From contig NZ_OZ061315.1 in assembly GCF_964063325.1 (NCBI RefSeq), positions 1,178,001 to 1,242,000 of the forward strand: 64,000 bases of DNA, given 5' to 3'. Position 1 is the first letter of the stretch. The number at the start of each line of letters is the position of its first letter. A program made the position numbers and the translations under genes. The notes under the pieces were generated by a model. The model had not been told where the DNA came from. It did not search any database and was given only the letters and a program-made list of their open reading frames with translations. Below, piece by piece: positions 62,440 to 64,000 of this stretch. The DNA comes from Hafnia alvei (lineage in GTDB: Bacteria; Pseudomonadota; Gammaproteobacteria; Enterobacterales; Enterobacteriaceae).

Positions 62440-63485
62440 TGAAACTGTCTGGCCTATTCTCACGCCAAACGTGCGCGCTCGTTCTATCGCTACTTCCCGT
62501 TGGCGCGCAGGCTTATATCGATGGCGAAATTATCCCGGTCGGTGGCCCACATCAATACAACATCGATGTGGGGAATCAGGATATTACCTCTAACGTGGCG
62601 GGTTCTCTGATTAGCTCGGAGTTTGCATTAGGTGGGCTTTATGCCGGGACAGCCTACTGCAATACGCCGATGACGAATCAGCCGGTATTTTTCACCTCGC
62701 GTGCGACGTTGGCTGAATCGGGCAATAACCCCGGCTATCTGCGATTGAACGACTATATGGATGTCAAAATTGAAATCTACATCCGTGGTAACCGTCTCGA
62801 ATACCTACCGGTTCCGTTCAACAATGAAAGCAATCGTGCGTACCAGAACACCTGTGCGCCGCCATCGGTGCAGTACACCGACTTTGAGTCTGGGTCGAAG
62901 GGGCGTGTCACTTTTATGATCACGAAACCCATTATCAACGGCGTCAATCTGGTCGGGACGCAAATTGCCGAGTTATATGGCCGGATAGGTTCAACGGCCT
63001 CCGGTATTGGCTCAGTGCCAATGTCGGTGATTTATATCAACTCGGGTGTGCTTACCGTACCTGATAAATGCGTGGTGAATCAGGGAACGCCGATCGTGGT
63101 GGATTTCGGCACCATTCCAGGTACGGGCAGCAAGCTCAATGGCAATAACTACAGCCATAACGTGCCGATTCACGTGAAGTGCGAAGGCGGGAGTTTTACC
63201 ACCGGCAGCCTGAATATCAAATTGGCGATTCAGCAGGCCAGCCCAGCCAGCTTTAACAGTGATTATCTGGGAACCACCGGCTCGGGCGATCGTTCAAATT
63301 TGGGTATCAAACTGACCGATCAGAGCGGTTCGACCATTACGCCGAACAGATTTTATAACGTCCCCGGTTTTAACAATAACGAGGGAGATTGGAACCTCAT
63401 CGCCGCGCCGATTGCAAACGCCGGAACCAACATTGAGGAAGGTGATTTTCAGGCTTCCGCAACCGTTGTTGCAGAGTTCCAGTAA
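62439..63485 (+). CDS. Two-domain fimbrial tip protein (probable adhesin)
   Basis: A 348-residue protein with signal (MKLSGLFSRQTCALVLSLLPVGAQA). Residues 25-205 form a lectin-like N-terminal domain with one cysteine pair (AYCNTP, YQNTCAPP) and the last 140 residues a pilin domain (VPDKCVVNQGTPIVVDFGTI to GDFQASATVVAEFQ). The two-domain form is that of fimbrial adhesins, but in Pap-like operons the adhesin usually comes last, and a further subunit follows here. The receptor is unknown. Confidence 0.82.
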   Translation: MKLSGLFSRQTCALVLSLLPVGAQAYIDGEIIPVGGPHQYNIDVGNQDITSNVAGSLISSEFALGGLYAGTAYCNTPMTNQPVFFTSRATLAESGNNPGYLRLNDYMDVKIEIYIRGNRLEYLPVPFNNESNRAYQNTCAPPSVQYTDFESGSKGRVTFMITKPIINGVNLVGTQIAELYGRIGSTASGIGSVPMSVIYINSGVLTVPDKCVVNQGTPIVVDFGTIPGTGSKLNGNNYSHNVPIHVKCEGGSFTTGSLNIKLAIQQASPASFNSDYLGTTGSGDRSNLGIKLTDQSGSTITPNRFYNVPGFNNNEGDWNLIAAPIANAGTNIEEGDFQASATVVAEFQ

Positions 63486-63494
63486 GGAGAGAGT

Positions 63495-64000
63495 ATGCGT
63501 CTGATGGAACTGGCTGTACTAGCAACGCTGATGTTCAGTAGCGCGGTTGAAGCGGCGGGAGAGCTGGTGGGCGGCGCGATGACGTTTAAAGGCGTGGTTG
63601 TCGCTTTGCCTTGCAGCATTGCTCCGGGCTCGGAAAAAGTGCCGGTGGACTTTGGTGAGATTTCTACCAAGTCGCTTTATGCCACGGGGAAAACCACCCC
63701 CATTGCGTTTTCGATTGTGTTAGAAGACTGCAACCCCAGCGTATTTGACTCGGTAACTGTCACCTTTGACGGCGACCGAAATTCGAACATGACCGACCGT
63801 TTGGCCATTAAGTCCGTGGCGCCAAGCGGCGCGAGCGGCGTAGGTATTGGCTTAGAAGAAAGCGATGGTTCACCGATTCAACTTAATACGCCAACCAACG
63901 CAACGGCGATCACCGATAGCGTGATGCAGTTGAACTTCCAAGCCTTCGTGGAGGGCGAACCACAGGCATTAGCGAATGGAACGCTAACGACCGGTGCTTT
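63495..64000 (+). CDS. Further fimbrial subunit, cut by the window edge
   Basis: The reading frame begins at ATG 63495 behind an AAGGAGAG site and is still open at the window end. It has a short signal (MRLMELAVLATLMFSSAVEA), a pilin start GAMTFKGVVVALPCSIAPGS, the cysteine pair and the strand FGEISTKSLYATGK. It is a minor pilin of the same operon; the C-terminus and any later genes lie beyond the window. Confidence 0.88.
   Translation, partial: MRLMELAVLATLMFSSAVEAAGELVGGAMTFKGVVVALPCSIAPGSEKVPVDFGEISTKSLYATGKTTPIAFSIVLEDCNPSVFDSVTVTFDGDRNSNMTDRLAIKSVAPSGASGVGIGLEESDGSPIQLNTPTNATAITDSVMQLNFQAFVEGEPQALANGTLTTGA

Overview
The window reads as chromosome of an enteric gammaproteobacterium (Enterobacterales). 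The rha, ytf/yjf, yqiJ/yqiK, yiaA, yeeO and emtA gene sets match Escherichia relatives in order and length. Hafnia/Obesumbacterium is my best guess, from gene content only.

Bases 1-20263 are the right part of a defective lambdoid prophage whose integrase end lies left of the window. A leftward pL-type operon (1-9329) holds N, a cIII-like gene, recombination genes (Sak4-like ATPase, SSB, ExoX-like nuclease), a cytosine methyltransferase with a long overlapping reading frame, and the start of an adenine methyltransferase. Right after the N ribosome-binding site the sequence jumps into the middle of a tail tape-measure gene. pL, the immunity region, replication, lysis, packaging and head genes are therefore absent. 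Baseplate genes follow, then an IS3-family element with a frameshifted transposase whose two sides do not match, then a headless tailspike gene, three membrane acyltransferase genes, a LexA-boxed UmuD'-like gene and an attachment site made of a 3' tRNA-Arg(UCU) fragment. A scrap of a second, P4-type integrase lies just beyond.

From 20.9 kb the host chromosome resumes: a lipoprotein, yiaA, yqiJ-yqiK, then a methionine gamma-lyase operon (megL, amino-acid permease, TyrR-like sigma-54 activator) with an excellent sigma-54 promoter. Next come a GNAT acetyltransferase, a divergent Rrf2 regulator/NADH dehydrogenase-like pair, a YeeO-type MATE pump, an lldD scrap, a LysR/cupin pair, a periplasmic transthyretin-like protein and an AcrR/AcrAB-like RND pump.

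From 42.6 kb come sugar-use modules: the galactofuranose ABC transporter ytfQRT-yjfF behind a GalR-type operator, emtA, then the L-rhamnose locus (rhaS-rhaR divergent from rhaBAD, with a lactaldehyde reductase and rhaM), and an aldo/keto reductase. The right edge (57.2-64.0 kb) is a chaperone-usher fimbrial operon in MR/P (Pap-like) order: major subunit, second subunit, usher, chaperone, minor subunit, two-domain tip protein, further subunit (cut by the window edge).
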